A stretch of 64,000 nucleotides of DNA, taken from the NCBI RefSeq assembly GCF_013385985.1, contig NZ_JACAOY010000016.1, forward strand, positions 62,001 to 126,000. The letters run 5' to 3'. The notes beneath the pieces are model-generated. The model was not told the origin of the DNA, did not search any database, and worked only from the letters and a program-made list of their open reading frames with translations. This DNA comes from Pseudomonas sp. B6002 (lineage in GTDB: Bacteria > Pseudomonadota > Gammaproteobacteria > Pseudomonadales > Pseudomonadaceae). Shown piece after piece: positions 36,262 to 46,886 of this stretch. Positions within the stretch are counted from its first letter, which is position 1. Each line of letters opens with the position of its first letter. The position numbers and the translations under genes were made by a program.

Positions 36262-37245
36262 TCAGCGCAGGGTCGGTCCCTGGAAGCCCATATACAAGGC
36301 GAGCTTCTCTGCCACGCTGGCGCCCAGCTTCTTGGAGAAGCGATCAAACGGCGATTCCTGAACGGTGAAATCCACCAGTTCTTTCTCGCCAATCACATCC
36401 CGCGCCACCGAGCTGGCACTGCCCAGGCCATCGATCAGCCCCAGCGGCAAGGCCTGTTCGCCCGACCACACCAACCCGGAGAACAGCTCCGGATGGTCCT
36501 TGTCCTTCAAACGATCCCCACGCCCCTGCTTCACGCTGGCAATGAACTGACGATGGGTCGTGTCGAGCACGCCCTGCCAGAACTGGGTCTCATCGGCCTT
36601 TTGCGGCTGGAACGGGTCAAGAAACGACTTGTGCTCGCCCGACGTGTAGGTGCGACGCTCCACCCCCAGCTTCTCCATGGTGCCGACAAACCCGTAACCG
36701 GCCGCCGTCACACCAATGGAGCCCACCAGGCTGGCCTTGTCGGCATAGATCTGGTCTGCGGCGCTGGCAATGTAATAGGCACCGGAGGCGCCCAGGTCGG
36801 AAATCACGGCATACAGCTTGATGTCCGGGTGCAAGGCGCGCAGACGACGAATCTCGTCATACACATAACCCGACTGCACAGGGCTACCGCCCGGGCTGTT
36901 GATACGCAGGATCACGCCCTTGACCTTGGAGTCTTCGAACGCGGCACGCAGGCTGCTGACAATATTGTCGGCACTGGCGGATTCCTTGTCGGCAATCACG
37001 CCCCGCACTTCGATCAGCGCGGTGTAATTGGCGCTGCGAGTCGCACTTTTCTCCATGTCCACCAGCGGGCTGAACAATGCCAGCATTCCCAGCAGGTACA
37101 CAAAGGTCAGCAACTTGAAAAAGATCCCCCAACGCCGCGAACGACGCTGTTCCTGGACGCTGGCCAGGAGGGTTTTCTCCAGCAGCTTCCAGCTTTTGTC
37201 ATCACTGCTTTCAGCCTTTTCGGGCGCCTTCCACTCGTCACTCAT
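36262..37245 (-). CDS. sppA: Signal peptide peptidase SppA (S49 family)
   Basis: A 327-residue single-domain S49 protease with one N-terminal membrane segment (about 42-64). The catalytic Ser is in SLVGSIGVTAAG and INSPGGSP forms the oxyanion region. The general-base Lys is expected in the GASGAYYIASAADQIYADKA region. It degrades cleaved signal peptides at the inner membrane. It starts 21 bp after the HAD phosphatase gene in one transcription unit with rluC. Confidence 0.94.
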   Translation of the reverse strand: MSDEWKAPEKAESSDDKSWKLLEKTLLASVQEQRRSRRWGIFFKLLTFVYLLGMLALFSPLVDMEKSATRSANYTALIEVRGVIADKESASADNIVSSLRAAFEDSKVKGVILRINSPGGSPVQSGYVYDEIRRLRALHPDIKLYAVISDLGASGAYYIASAADQIYADKASLVGSIGVTAAGYGFVGTMEKLGVERRTYTSGEHKSFLDPFQPQKADETQFWQGVLDTTHRQFIASVKQGRGDRLKDKDHPELFSGLVWSGEQALPLGLIDGLGSASSVARDVIGEKELVDFTVQESPFDRFSKKLGASVAEKLALYMGFQGPTLR

Positions 37246-37266
37246 GCCATTAACCCCAGCAAAGAC

Positions 37267-37929
37267 TTATCGGGCCCGGCTGAGCCAGGCCTGCAATTCG
37301 GAAAAATGATTGATCGTCAGGCGCGGCTCGTACTGCTCAAGCGCCTCGGCGGACTGGGCGCCGTAGCTGACGGCGACGCTGTCCATGCCCGCATTGCGCG
37401 CCATCATCAGGTCGAAGGAGGCATCGCCCACCATCAGCGCCTGGCGCGGCGACACGCCGCAATGGGCCAGGATCTGCTCCAGCATCAGAGGGTGAGGCTT
37501 GCTGGCAGTTTCATCGGCGGCGCGAGTGATATCAAAATAATCCTCCCAGCCATGCGCCTTTAGCACGCGATCCAGCCCGCGACGGGCCTTGCCGGTGGCG
37601 ACTGCCAAGTGATAACCCTCCGCGCGGAAGGCTTCCAAAGACGCCCTGACCCCCTCGAACAGGGGCGAAGGCGTAGCCTCCAGCGCGATGTAGTGATCAG
37701 CATAGTGCTCGCGGAACGCGATGAGCTCGGCATCACTGATCTCGGGGTACAAGGTGCGAATCGCCTCGGGCAACCCCAGGCCGATGATGCCCTTGACCGC
37801 CAGATCAGTGCACAACGCGTAGCCCGAGCGGGCCGACGCGGCATGCATGGATTCAACAATCCGGCCAATGGAGTCGGCCAAGGTGCCGTCCCAATCGAAA
37901 ATCAGCAGCTTGTAATCAAGGTGCGACAC
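37267..37929 (-). CDS. HAD-superfamily hydrolase (subfamily IA phosphatase)
   Basis: This 220-residue phosphatase has all four HAD motifs: [10 protein letters not shown] (nucleophile Asp near 12), [19 protein letters not shown], and [16 protein letters not shown]. The cap is helical, as in phosphoglycolate phosphatase-like enzymes. The start is GTG at 37929, overlapping the rluC end by 14 bp. Its conserved place behind rluC in pseudomonads does not reveal a substrate. Confidence 0.9.
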   Translation of the reverse strand: MSHLDYKLLIFDWDGTLADSIGRIVESMHAASARSGYALCTDLAVKGIIGLGLPEAIRTLYPEISDAELIAFREHYADHYIALEATPSPLFEGVRASLEAFRAEGYHLAVATGKARRGLDRVLKAHGWEDYFDITRAADETASKPHPLMLEQILAHCGVSPRQALMVGDASFDLMMARNAGMDSVAVSYGAQSAEALEQYEPRLTINHFSELQAWLSRAR

Positions 37930-38875
37930 TCAAACGCTCCACGGTCTTGGCCCACATCTCATCGACCGGCGCCTGCAGCTTCAATTCTCCACCGTCGGGC
38001 AGCGGCACGGTGAGCATGTAGGCATGCAGGAACAGGCGCTTGCCGCCCAGGTCGCGAATTTCCTTGGAGAAGTCCTCGTCGCCGTATTTGGTATCGCCGG
38101 CGATGCAGTGGCCAGCATGCAGGGTGTGCACGCGAATCTGGTGGGTACGCCCGGTCACCGGCTTGGCCTCGACCATGGTGGCGAAGTCACCGAAGCGGCG
38201 CAGCACCTTGAACAGAGTCAGGGCTTCTTTGCCCTCCTCGTCCACTTCCACCATGCGCTCACCGGAACGCAGGTTGCTCTTCTGCAACGGCGCGCGGACG
38301 CTCTTGATGGAGCTGGCCCAGTTGCCACGCACCAGCGCCATGTAGCGCTTGTCCACGCCATCGCCCCGCAGGGCGGTGTGCAGGTGGCGCAACATGCTGC
38401 GCTTTTTGGCAATCATCAGCAGGCCGGAGGTGTCGCGGTCCAGGCGATGGACCAACTCCAGCTCCTTGGCGTCCGGGCGCAGTTGACGGAAAGCTTCGAT
38501 CACGCCGAAGTTCAGGCCGCTGCCGCCGTGAACCGCAATGCCGCAAGGCTTGTTGATCACGATCAGCTTGTTGTCTTCGAAGACAATCGAGGCTTCCAGG
38601 CGTTGCAGCAGGCCCTGGGCCAGCGGCACAGGCTCGTCGCGTTCCGGTACGCGAACCGGCGGCACACGGACGATATCGCCCGCCTGCAACTTGTACTCGG
38701 GCTTGATCCGGCCCTTGTTCACGCGCACTTCACCTTTACGCAAGATGCGGTAAATCAAGGTCTTGGGCACGCCTTTGAGCCTGGCCAGGAGAAAATTGTC
38801 GATGCGTTGGCCGGCATATTCCGGCGAGACCTCGAGCAGCTGAACGCTGGGGGTCTGGGGGTCGGGAGTCGTCAT
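37916..38875 (-). CDS. rluC: 23S rRNA pseudouridine synthase RluC
   Basis: The 319-residue enzyme makes pseudouridines 955, 2504 and 2580 (E. coli numbering) of 23S rRNA. The N-terminal S4 RNA-binding domain contains [20 protein letters not shown]. The catalytic Asp is in [15 protein letters not shown] (near 147). [11 protein letters not shown] follows. It heads the rluC-HAD-sppA unit and is divergent from rne, as in other gammaproteobacteria. Confidence 0.95.
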   Translation of the reverse strand: MTTPDPQTPSVQLLEVSPEYAGQRIDNFLLARLKGVPKTLIYRILRKGEVRVNKGRIKPEYKLQAGDIVRVPPVRVPERDEPVPLAQGLLQRLEASIVFEDNKLIVINKPCGIAVHGGSGLNFGVIEAFRQLRPDAKELELVHRLDRDTSGLLMIAKKRSMLRHLHTALRGDGVDKRYMALVRGNWASSIKSVRAPLQKSNLRSGERMVEVDEEGKEALTLFKVLRRFGDFATMVEAKPVTGRTHQIRVHTLHAGHCIAGDTKYGDEDFSKEIRDLGGKRLFLHAYMLTVPLPDGGELKLQAPVDEMWAKTVERLSVAP

Positions 38876-38904
38876 GGCGGCGATGATAACAATTTTTTAT
38901 GGAA

Positions 38905-38933
38905 TTGAAGCACTTAATCATTGCTGCTATAGT
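38905..38933 (+). promoter_or_regulatory. Sigma-70 promoter of rne
   Basis: TTGAAG (38905-38910), a 17-nt spacer and TATAGT (38928-38933) predict a start near 38940, that is a leader of about 695 nt before rne. Confidence 0.7.
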
Positions 38934-38939
38934 CGCGAA

Positions 38940-39634
38940 CGCCGCCAAAAGCGGCCTGGCCAGAGGACATGCGGCAAACTGCCGGCCCTGACCATCGCAA
39001 TTCATCAGGACGCGAGGCCGTCCTACGGGGTTTTCGCCACCCTGGAAGGCTCCAGATTGTAACGAGCGCAGGTGACATGAGGCCTGAAGCGAGTGCAGAA
39101 AGCAGAGTGAATACTCGCGTTCTGCGCCGATATTTACGGCCAGTTCACAAAGTGCAGTCAGTCTTGAGCCAGACCACGGCGAATGCTTCGGAAACAACGC
39201 CTGTTAAGAGCTGAGTGAGAGCGCAACCGCCCACACCTAGTCTTGTTTAGCCATGAGCGTGGACTCCCCATTGGAGAACACGGTAAATGCCAACCCGCTG
39301 CGGATTCTGCGCGCGGCAGCACCCGAATTATCAGGGATACGTGTAGGGTGGAGATGCACAACCGTCGGACCGTGTAGCACTAGGCTTATATTTAGACGCT
39401 TCATCTCGTCCACAGTCGCCGGTTGATTCCTCCTCCTGACCTTAGCTTTTGTTGAAGTGGCGCCTGTGGCGCCGCAGCAGACAAGCAGGACGCGTCCGTC
39501 GCGCCTTTGCCCCCTCTGGGCAGATGTCGCTGGACACTGGAGTGGCCAACCACTCTTGACGCACCTGACACCGACCGTGAGAAGTCGTGTGTGCCGAACG
39601 CCGTTTCCGGCAGCCCGGAAACCGACGGTACAAC
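38940..39634 (+). ncRNA. Long structured 5' leader of rne (rne-II type)
   Basis: About 695 untranslated bases lie between the promoter and rne. Visible hairpins are AGGACG / CGTCCT (39007-39024), GGCGCC-TGT-GGCGCC (39459-39473), and GTTTCCGG-CAGC-CCGGAAAC (39603-39622), the last ending 12 bases before the start codon. Pseudomonad rne genes are known to carry a conserved leader, the rne-II motif, thought to let RNase E cleave its own mRNA. I infer that it lies here but cannot give its exact limits. No coding frame in it is convincing. Confidence 0.6.
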
Positions 39635-42600
39635 ATGAAAAGAATGCTGATTAACGCGACTCAACCCGAAGAGTTGCGTGTTGCACTGGTAGATGGCCAG
39701 CGCCTCTACGACCTGGACATCGAATCCGGTGCACGCGAGCAAAAGAAGGCCAACATCTATAAAGGCCGTATTACTCGCATCGAACCAAGCCTTGAGGCTG
39801 CCTTTGTCGATTTCGGCTCCGAGCGCCACGGCTTCCTGCCCCTCAAAGAAATCTCCCGCGAATACTTCAAGAAAGCTCCCGAAGGCCGCGTGAACATCAA
39901 GGACGTCCTGAGCGAAGGCCAGGAAGTCATCGTCCAGGTCGAAAAAGAAGAACGTGGCAACAAGGGCGCCGCCCTGACCACCTTCATCAGCCTGGCTGGC
40001 CGTTACCTGGTCCTGATGCCGAACAACCCACGTGCCGGCGGCATTTCCCGTCGCATCGAAGGCGAAGAGCGCAACGAACTGCGTGAAGCGCTGAACGGCC
40101 TGATCGCACCGGCCGACATGGGCCTGATCGTTCGCACTGCCGGCCTTGGCCGCAGCAGCGAAGAAATGCAGTGGGACCTCGACTACCTGCTGCAACTGTG
40201 GACCGCCATCAAGGAAGCGTCCCTGGATCGCTCCGCGCCGTTCCTGATCTACCAGGAAAGCAACGTCATCATCCGCGCCATCCGCGATTACCTGCGCCAG
40301 GACATCGGCGAAGTGCTGATCGACAGCGTTGAAGCCCAGGACGAAGCCCTGACCTTCATCCGCCAGGTGATGCCGCAGTACGCCAGCAAGATCAAGCTGT
40401 ACGAAGACAGCGTGCCGCTGTTCAACCGTTTCCAGATCGAAAGCCAGATCGAGACCGCCTTCCAGCGCGTGGTCGAACTGCCTTCCGGTGGCTCCATCGT
40501 GATCGACCCGACCGAAGCCCTGGTGTCCATCGACATCAACTCGGCGCGTGCGACCAAAGGCAGCGACATCGAAGAAACCGCCCTGCAGACCAACCTGGAA
40601 GCGGCTGAAGAAATCGCCCGCCAGCTGCGCCTGCGTGACATCGGCGGCCTGATCGTGATCGACTTCATCGACATGACCCCGGCCAAGAACCAGCGCGCCG
40701 TGGAAGAGAAAGTCCGCGAATGCCTGGAAGCTGACCGTGCCCGCGTGCAAGTCGGCCGCATCTCGCGCTTCGGCCTGCTGGAAATGTCCCGTCAGCGCCT
40801 GCGTCCATCCCTGGGCGAGAGCAGCGGCATCGTCTGCCCGCGTTGCAACGGCACCGGCATCATCCGTGACGTTGAGTCGCTGTCCCTGGCGATCCTGCGC
40901 CTGATCGAAGAAGAAGCCCTGAAAGACCGCACCGCTGAAGTCCGCGCCCAAGTGCCGATTCCGGTTGCCGCCTTCCTGCTCAACGAAAAACGCAACTCGA
41001 TCACCAAGATCGAACTGCGCACCCGTGCCCGCATCGTCATCCTGCCGAACGATCACCTCGAGACGCCGCACTTCGAAGTGCAGCGCCTGCGTGATGACAG
41101 CCCGGAAGCCCACAACAACCAGTCCAGCTACGAAATCGCTGCTGCCGCTGCCGAAGTGGAAGAAGTCCAGCCAGCCGCTGCTACCCGCACCCTGGTTCGC
41201 CAGGAAGCCGCGGTCAAGACAGCGCCGGCCCGTGCCAACGCTCCGGTGCCAACCGAAGCCGCTGCTCCAGTTGCCGCACCGGCCGCCCTGCCTGAGCCGA
41301 GCCTGTTCAAGGGCCTGGTGAAGTCGCTGGTCAGCCTGTTCGCCACCAAGGAAGAGCCAGCTGCACCGGTTGTGGTTGAAAAACCAGCTGCCGAGCGCCC
41401 TGCACGCAACGAAGAACGTCGCAACGGTCGCCAGCAGAGCCGTAACCGCAACGGTCGCCGTGACGAAGAACGCAAGCCGCGCGAAGAGCGTGCCCCACGT
41501 GAAGAACGCGCACCGCGTGAAGAACGTGCACCTCGCGAAGCCCGTGAAGACACCCCGGCCGTAGCCCGTGAAGAACGTGCACCGCGTGAAGAGCGCGCAC
41601 CGCGCACACCACGTGCTCCGCGTGAAGATCGCAAGCCACGTGGCGAGCGTGAAGAACGCGTGCGTGAACTGCGCGAACCGCTGGATGCTGCCCCAGCCGT
41701 TGCCGGTGCTGCCGTTGTTGCCGAAGAACGCCCGGCTCGCCAGCCGCGTGAAGAACGTGCGCCACGTGAAGAGCGTCAACCACGTGCCCCGCGTGAAGAA
41801 CGCCAGCCACGTGCAGAGCAAGCCGCTGCCGCCAGTGAAGAAGAAGTACTGACCGGCGAAGAGCAACTGCAGGAAGACGGTCAGGAAGGCGCCGAAGGCG
41901 ATCGTCCGCGCCGCCGCTCCCGTGGCCAGCGTCGTCGCAGCAACCGTCGTGAGCGTCAACGTGATGCCAACGGCAACGTGATCGAAGGCTCGGAAGAAGC
42001 CGGCGAGAACGCTGAAGGCACCACCCAGGAGCCAACAGGCGCCGAACTGGCTGCCGGCCTGGCCGTCACTGCTGCCGTTGCCAGCTCGGTCATCAGCGCA
42101 CCTGCTGAAGCCCAGGCTCACGAGCAGGCTGAACGCGCCACTGCGGCCGTTGAAGACACCGCTGTTGTTGAAGCACCTGTTGCCGAGGCTCCAGCAGCCG
42201 AAGCGCCCGTGGTTGAAGCACCCGTAGTCGAAACGCCAGTGGTTGAAGTGCCTGCGGTAGAAGCCCCGGTTGTCGAGGCCACTACCCCGATCGAAGCGCC
42301 GGTTGTTCCGGAAGTGGAAGTTGCCCCGGTTCAAGAAACCCTGCCAGAAGTTGAAGTGGCAGCGGTTGAGCCTGCGCCGGTCGTTGAACCACAGCCAGTG
42401 GTTGAAGCCGCTCCAGAAGTGCGTGAAGTTCGCGAAGAACAGACCGCCTTCCAATGGACTGCCGAACCCGCCACTCCGGTTGAAGCGCCAGCGCCTGCTC
42501 CAGTGGTTGAAGAAGCGCCAGCACCGGTTGCCGAAGTCGTGGTTGCCGAGCCAGCCCCAATGGTTGAACCAGCACCGGCTGTTGAGCCTGCTCCAGTGGT

Positions 42601-42787
42601 TGAAGCCCCAGTGGTTGCCGAAGTGGCAGCCCCGGTGGTCGAAGCCGCCCCGGCCAGCGCCCTGACCGAAAACGGCCGCGCGCCGAACGACCCACGTGAA
42701 GTGCGTCGTCGTCGCAAGGAAGCCGAGGCCGCCGCAGCCGCCGCTGCTGCACTGGAAGCAGAACACGAGAGCAAACCTCTCGCCTGA
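39635..42787 (+). CDS. rne: Ribonuclease E
   Basis: This 1050-residue endonuclease is the core of the RNA degradosome and of rRNA/tRNA processing. The N-terminal half has [10 protein letters not shown], the S1 domain (about 35-120), the DNase I-like catalytic region and the zinc-link CPRCNGTG near 404-411. The C-terminal half is disordered: Arg-rich repeats of EERAPRE (about 605-760), then long Val-Glu-Ala-Pro repeats (about 840-1000), and a basic Ala-rich end. The start at 39635 is the only one giving the family N-terminus. It is probably autoregulated through its leader. Confidence 0.97.
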   Translation: MKRMLINATQPEELRVALVDGQRLYDLDIESGAREQKKANIYKGRITRIEPSLEAAFVDFGSERHGFLPLKEISREYFKKAPEGRVNIKDVLSEGQEVIVQVEKEERGNKGAALTTFISLAGRYLVLMPNNPRAGGISRRIEGEERNELREALNGLIAPADMGLIVRTAGLGRSSEEMQWDLDYLLQLWTAIKEASLDRSAPFLIYQESNVIIRAIRDYLRQDIGEVLIDSVEAQDEALTFIRQVMPQYASKIKLYEDSVPLFNRFQIESQIETAFQRVVELPSGGSIVIDPTEALVSIDINSARATKGSDIEETALQTNLEAAEEIARQLRLRDIGGLIVIDFIDMTPAKNQRAVEEKVRECLEADRARVQVGRISRFGLLEMSRQRLRPSLGESSGIVCPRCNGTGIIRDVESLSLAILRLIEEEALKDRTAEVRAQVPIPVAAFLLNEKRNSITKIELRTRARIVILPNDHLETPHFEVQRLRDDSPEAHNNQSSYEIAAAAAEVEEVQPAAATRTLVRQEAAVKTAPARANAPVPTEAAAPVAAPAALPEPSLFKGLVKSLVSLFATKEEPAAPVVVEKPAAERPARNEERRNGRQQSRNRNGRRDEERKPREERAPREERAPREERAPREAREDTPAVAREERAPREERAPRTPRAPREDRKPRGEREERVRELREPLDAAPAVAGAAVVAEERPARQPREERAPREERQPRAPREERQPRAEQAAAASEEEVLTGEEQLQEDGQEGAEGDRPRRRSRGQRRRSNRRERQRDANGNVIEGSEEAGENAEGTTQEPTGAELAAGLAVTAAVASSVISAPAEAQAHEQAERATAAVEDTAVVEAPVAEAPAAEAPVVEAPVVETPVVEVPAVEAPVVEATTPIEAPVVPEVEVAPVQETLPEVEVAAVEPAPVVEPQPVVEAAPEVREVREEQTAFQWTAEPATPVEAPAPAPVVEEAPAPVAEVVVAEPAPMVEPAPAVEPAPVVEAPVVAEVAAPVVEAAPASALTENGRAPNDPREVRRRRKEAEAAAAAAAALEAEHESKPLA

Positions 42788-42802
42788 GTCCAGCCGTAAC
42801 TG

Positions 42803-42837
42803 AAAAGCCCCGCCTGAGTGATCAGGCGGGGCTTTTT
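42803..42837 (+). terminator. Intrinsic terminator of rne
   Basis: AAAAGCCCCGCCTGA, loop GTGA, TCAGGCGGGGCTTTTT. This is a 15-pair stem with a T run, beginning 16 bases after the stop codon. Confidence 0.95.
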
Positions 42838-42870
42838 ATTGGCTGCGCGTATACAACCCCCAATATCCAC

Positions 42871-42956
42871 TGTAGGAGCCCGGCTTGCCGGCTATGAGGC
42901 CCTTGAGCCATGCGACATATCCGGGGGCGCCATCGCCGGCAAGCCGGGCTCCTACA
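42871..42956. repeat. REPIN after rne
   Basis: TGTAGGAGCCCGGCTTGCCG and its inverted copy surround a 40-nt spacer. The inner arms are partly degenerate (GCTATGAGGC versus GGGGGCGCCATCG). It lies between the rne terminator and the convergent MobA-like gene. Confidence 0.9.
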
Positions 42957-42970
42957 GGGTCGGGGACAAT

Positions 42971-43582
42971 TCAGGACCTGGAGGGCAGTTCAGGAGGTGG
43001 GGTGTAGCTCAGGAGGGAGGGCAAGTCGACATCCCACAACACACCAGGATCATCCACCAGGATCTCCCTGACAGCGCCAGCGGCAAACAGCGACCTAGCG
43101 CCGCGATCACCCGCCAACGCCCTCAACCCTGGCCCGAACCCATGACCAAACGCCACGGGGTGACCATACTGCCCCGCCTGCACCGGGACGTGGATGCTAT
43201 CCGCTTGCAGCCTCTCGACCACCTGCTCGATAGTCGACGACTGAATGAACGGCATGTCCCCCAAGACCACCAGCCAACCGTCAGCCGAACCACTGGCCGC
43301 CACCGCTGCAGCGATGCTCTCGCCCATGCCGGCCGAGTGCAGCAGCAAAACCTCACAGCCATAGGCCTTGGCCAGTCGAATCACTTCCGTACGCTCAGGC
43401 GAGGTCACCAACAGACGCCGTGCCACGCGCGCAGGCAAATTCGCCAGCACCTGCTCGATGACCGCTCGCGTTACGCCATCCCGGCCCGTGCAATCGGCCA
43501 GCAATTTATCCTTATCCGCCCCCGCTTCAGTGCGAAAACGCCTGCCCTGCCCTGCCGCCAGCACAATCGCCGTGACTGTCAC
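42971..43582 (-). CDS. MobA/MocA-like nucleotidyltransferase
   Basis: A 203-residue NTP-transferase with the nucleotide loop VLAAGQGRRFRTEAG and metal-binding VVLGDMPFI near 95-103. The family (MocA/MobA-like) adds CMP or GMP to the molybdenum cofactor. Beside XdhC and a CoxL-type subunit it probably makes the dinucleotide cofactor of this hydroxylase. GTG at 43582 overlaps the XdhC stop (GTGA). Last gene of a four-gene operon. Confidence 0.87.
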   Translation of the reverse strand: MTVTAIVLAAGQGRRFRTEAGADKDKLLADCTGRDGVTRAVIEQVLANLPARVARRLLVTSPERTEVIRLAKAYGCEVLLLHSAGMGESIAAAVAASGSADGWLVVLGDMPFIQSSTIEQVVERLQADSIHVPVQAGQYGHPVAFGHGFGPGLRALAGDRGARSLFAAGAVREILVDDPGVLWDVDLPSLLSYTPPPELPSRS

Positions 43583-44565
43583 TCGGCCAGCACCGACAGC
43601 GGTTTTTTCTGCACCGCCGCCACGCCATTCTTGATCGCGACAATTTCCGCCATCAGCGACAAAGCGATTTCCGCCGGGGTGTGGCTGCCGATATACACGC
43701 CGATCGGCCCGTGCAGGCGCGCAATCGCCTCCGCCGACAGGCCGAGCTGCGCCAGGTTTTCCCGACGCTTCTGGCTGTTGACCCGCGACCCCAGCGCGCC
43801 AATGTAAAACGCCCTGGAATTCAATGCCGTGAGCAAGGCCATGTCATCCAGGCGCGGGTCATGGGTCAGGCAGACAATGGCAGTGCGTTCATCGGTCTGG
43901 ATATTCAGCACCGCTTCATCCGGCATACCCGGCACGAAGCGGCCCTGCTGTTCCTCCCAACCGTAGACAAACTCTTCACGCGGGTCACAGATCAGCACGT
44001 CGAAGTCCAGCAGGCGCGCCATCTCGGCGACATAACGCGACAGTTGCCCGGCACCGATCAACAACAGGCGCCAGCGAGGGCCATAGATGGCACGCAAGCG
44101 TTTGCCGTCAAAGCTCACCACGTCGGTCTTGCTGGCATCGCTCAGGGTGACTTCACCGGTCGCCAGGTCCAGCTCCCGCGCAACGATCTGATGAGCCTCG
44201 CAACGCGCCAGCAGCTCAGCCACCCAGGCCCACTCCAACACGCGCTCTTCAGTCAGGCGCAACGTGCCGCCACACGGTAGCCCGAATCGGGCGGCCTCGT
44301 CGCGGGTCACGCCGTAGGTCACCAGTTGCACCGGTGGCCCGTCATCCGCCAGCCGACCGTCCTGCAGGCGCGCAATAAGGTCGTCCTCGATGCAACCGCC
44401 CGACACCGAGCCAATCACCACCCCATCACCGCGCAGGGCCAGCATCGCCCCCGGCGGGCGCGGCGCACTGCCCCAGGTCTGCACCACGCTGTACAGCACC
44501 ACCTGTTGCCCGGCGCGGCGCCACTCCAGCACGCTGCGCAAGACATTCAGATCCACGCTGTCCAT
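43579..44565 (-). CDS. XdhC-family molybdenum cofactor insertion protein
   Basis: This 328-residue XdhC/CoxI protein has the CoxI-like N-terminal region (VVLYSVVQTWGSAPRPPGAM, SGGCIEDDL) and a C-terminal Rossmann part (LLLIGAGQLSRYVAEMA, IVCLTHDPRLDD, GALGSRVN). The family binds sulfurated Moco and inserts it into xanthine-dehydrogenase-like enzymes. ATG at 44565 shares its A with the stop of the large-subunit gene. It should be specific for the hydroxylase encoded upstream. Confidence 0.9.
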   Translation of the reverse strand: MDSVDLNVLRSVLEWRRAGQQVVLYSVVQTWGSAPRPPGAMLALRGDGVVIGSVSGGCIEDDLIARLQDGRLADDGPPVQLVTYGVTRDEAARFGLPCGGTLRLTEERVLEWAWVAELLARCEAHQIVARELDLATGEVTLSDASKTDVVSFDGKRLRAIYGPRWRLLLIGAGQLSRYVAEMARLLDFDVLICDPREEFVYGWEEQQGRFVPGMPDEAVLNIQTDERTAIVCLTHDPRLDDMALLTALNSRAFYIGALGSRVNSQKRRENLAQLGLSAEAIARLHGPIGVYIGSHTPAEIALSLMAEIVAIKNGVAAVQKKPLSVLAE

Positions 44566-46886
44566 CAGGCCTTCGCCTCTTGCCAGCCCTGCAACTGGTA
44601 ACGTACCGGCAGGTTGCGGATACGCTTGCCGGTGGCGGCAAAGATCGCATTGCACAGCGCCGGCGCAATCGGCGGCACGCCGGGCTCACCAACGCCGCCC
44701 AACGGCACCTCGCCTTTGGGCGTCACCAAGTGCACCGCCACTTCCTTGGGCGCCAGCGACATGCGCGCCACCTCGTACATATGGAAGTTGTCCTGCTGGA
44801 CCTTGCCATCCTTGAAGCTGATCTCGCCCAGCACCGCGTTGCCCAGACCCATCACACACGCGCCTTCAAACTGCGAGCGGATGCGCTCCGGGTTGATCTG
44901 CGGGCCGCAATCCACGGCAATATCGGCCTTGTGCACGATCAGCGTGCCATCGCCCTTGACCTCAACCTCGATCACGGCCGCCACGTACGTCACAAAGCTG
45001 TAGTGCACCGCCAAGCCCAGGCCACGCCCCTTGGGCAACGTGCGCCCCCAGCCGGCAGCCTTGGCCGCGGTTTCCAGCACGCCGCGCAGGCGTGCGGTGT
45101 CGATCGGGTAGCGCTCGGGGGATTCGCCGTAGTTCCACTCATCGCTCAGGGTCTTGGGATCGATCTGACGGTCCGGCCCGAGCAACTTGAGCTGGTACTG
45201 CAGCGGATCCTGGCCAGCCTTGTGGGCCAACTCATCGACAAAGCTCTGGATCGCAAACCCGTGAGGGATGTTCGACACCGAACGGTACCAGCCGACGCGG
45301 GTGTGGGCCGCCGCTTCGGGGTTTTCCAGGCGCACATTGGGAATCGCGTAGGCCATGTTGGTAAAGCCCATGCCCAGCTCAAAGGCCGCCTCGTGGTTCA
45401 TGCCCGGCGCGAACAATGCCGTGATGCTCGGCGCCACGGTGCGGTGCAGCCAGGCCGAAGGCAGGCCATCCTTGTTCAGGCCGGCCTTGAGGTACTCGGC
45501 CGACACGGTGTGGAAGTACGAGTTGTGGATGTCATCTTCGCGGGTCCATTGCACCCGCACAGCCTTGCCCGGAAATTCCTTGGCCAGAACAGCGGCTTCG
45601 ATGATGAAGTCAGGCTTGGATTTGCGCCCGAAGCCACCACCCAGCAAGGTCACGTTGAAGGTCACGTTATCGAACGGCAGCCCAAGGCGCTCGGCGATGC
45701 GCTCGCGGGTCACCTGCGGCGCCTGGCTGGGGCCCCAAGCCTGGCACTCACCTTTGTCGAAGCGCGCAATGGCGACCATCGGCTCCATTGGCGATTGCGA
45801 CAGGTGCGGCAGGTAGTAGGCGGCTTCCAGGGTGCTGTCGGCCTCGCCCATGGCCTGGTCGAGGGTGCCGGTGTTGCGCACCACTTTGCCCGGCTTCAAG
45901 GCAGCGGCTTCCAGCTCCTTGCGATAGTCGATGGAGTTGTAGCCGGCATTCACGCCGTCGTCCCAGACAATGCTCAGCGCCTCCCGGCCCTTGATCGCGG
46001 CCCAGGTGTTGCTGGCCACCACGGCCACACCGCCGAGGGGTTGGAACTCGGAGGGCAAGGGGCGGCTTTCGATTTCCAGCACCTTGATCACACCCGGCAC
46101 CTTCAAGGCCGCCGAGGCATCGAAGGATTTCACCTTGCCGCCATACACTTTAGGCCGTGCGATGGTGGCGTAGAGCATGCCGTCGAAATGCACGTCCGCG
46201 CCGTAGACTGCGCGCCCGTTGACGATGTCGGCGCCGTCGATGGCCTTGACGCCTTCCTTGCCGATATAACGGAATTCCGACGCTGGCTTGAGGCGCAAGC
46301 TGTCACGGGCAGGTACCGCCAGCGCACCGGCGGTGGCGGCCAATTCGCCGTAACCCAGCTCACGGCCGCTTGGCTGGTGAATCACTTTATGCAACTGCGC
46401 CCGGCATTCAGCCAGCGGCACTTTCCACTGATCGGCAGCCGCTTGTTCAAGCATCGCCCGAACGCTGGCGCCGCAGCGACGCATCGGCTCATACCAGTGG
46501 CGCATGCTGCGCGAGCCGTCGGTGTCCTGGTTGCCGTAGCGCACTTCGTCGCCCGGCGCCTGCTGGACTTTCACGTGCGCCCAATCGGCTTCCATTTCAT
46601 CGGCCACCACCAGGCTCAGACTGGTGCGCACGCCCTGGCCCATCTCCGAACGGTTGCACACCACGGTCACTGTGCCGTCGGTGGCGATGCTGACGTACAC
46701 CTTGGGGTCATCGATCAGCCCGTTGGGCATGGCGTCGCCGCCGTATTTCTTCACGGCATCGGCGGCGAATGCATCGGGCAGGCCCCAACTGGCAGCTATC
46801 ACCAGTGCGCCGGTAGCGCCCACACCTTTGAGGAAGCCACGTCGGCTGAGGTTATTCAGCACGAAATCAGCAGGTAACTGGCTCAT
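44565..46886 (-). CDS. Tat-exported molybdopterin-binding large subunit (IorB/aldehyde dehydrogenase type)
   Basis: A 773-residue xanthine-dehydrogenase-family large subunit of the isoquinoline-1-oxidoreductase / periplasmic aldehyde dehydrogenase branch. A twin-arginine signal (SRRGFLKGVGATGALVIAAS) at about 14-33 sends it to the periplasm. Moco-binding stretches include TLLGGGFGRKSKPDFI, QSPMEPMVAIA and VPLGGVGEPGVPPIAPAL, which carries the catalytic Glu. The substrate may be an aldehyde or N-heterocycle. No cytochrome subunit lies in this operon. ATG at 46886 overlaps the small-subunit stop (ATGA). Confidence 0.9.
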   Translation of the reverse strand: MSQLPADFVLNNLSRRGFLKGVGATGALVIAASWGLPDAFAADAVKKYGGDAMPNGLIDDPKVYVSIATDGTVTVVCNRSEMGQGVRTSLSLVVADEMEADWAHVKVQQAPGDEVRYGNQDTDGSRSMRHWYEPMRRCGASVRAMLEQAAADQWKVPLAECRAQLHKVIHQPSGRELGYGELAATAGALAVPARDSLRLKPASEFRYIGKEGVKAIDGADIVNGRAVYGADVHFDGMLYATIARPKVYGGKVKSFDASAALKVPGVIKVLEIESRPLPSEFQPLGGVAVVASNTWAAIKGREALSIVWDDGVNAGYNSIDYRKELEAAALKPGKVVRNTGTLDQAMGEADSTLEAAYYLPHLSQSPMEPMVAIARFDKGECQAWGPSQAPQVTRERIAERLGLPFDNVTFNVTLLGGGFGRKSKPDFIIEAAVLAKEFPGKAVRVQWTREDDIHNSYFHTVSAEYLKAGLNKDGLPSAWLHRTVAPSITALFAPGMNHEAAFELGMGFTNMAYAIPNVRLENPEAAAHTRVGWYRSVSNIPHGFAIQSFVDELAHKAGQDPLQYQLKLLGPDRQIDPKTLSDEWNYGESPERYPIDTARLRGVLETAAKAAGWGRTLPKGRGLGLAVHYSFVTYVAAVIEVEVKGDGTLIVHKADIAVDCGPQINPERIRSQFEGACVMGLGNAVLGEISFKDGKVQQDNFHMYEVARMSLAPKEVAVHLVTPKGEVPLGGVGEPGVPPIAPALCNAIFAATGKRIRNLPVRYQLQGWQEAKA

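Noticed and set aside
41450-41830. Possible minisatellite or mobile repeat
   Set aside because: The DNA repeats encode the Arg-rich EERAPRE tract of RNase E in frame and are explained by the protein.
39401-42766. 1121-codon open frame antisense to rne
   Set aside because: It mirrors rne codon by codon, is Gly/Phe/Asp-rich with no family resemblance, and results from the GC bias and repeats of rne. No ribosome-binding site or promoter supports it.
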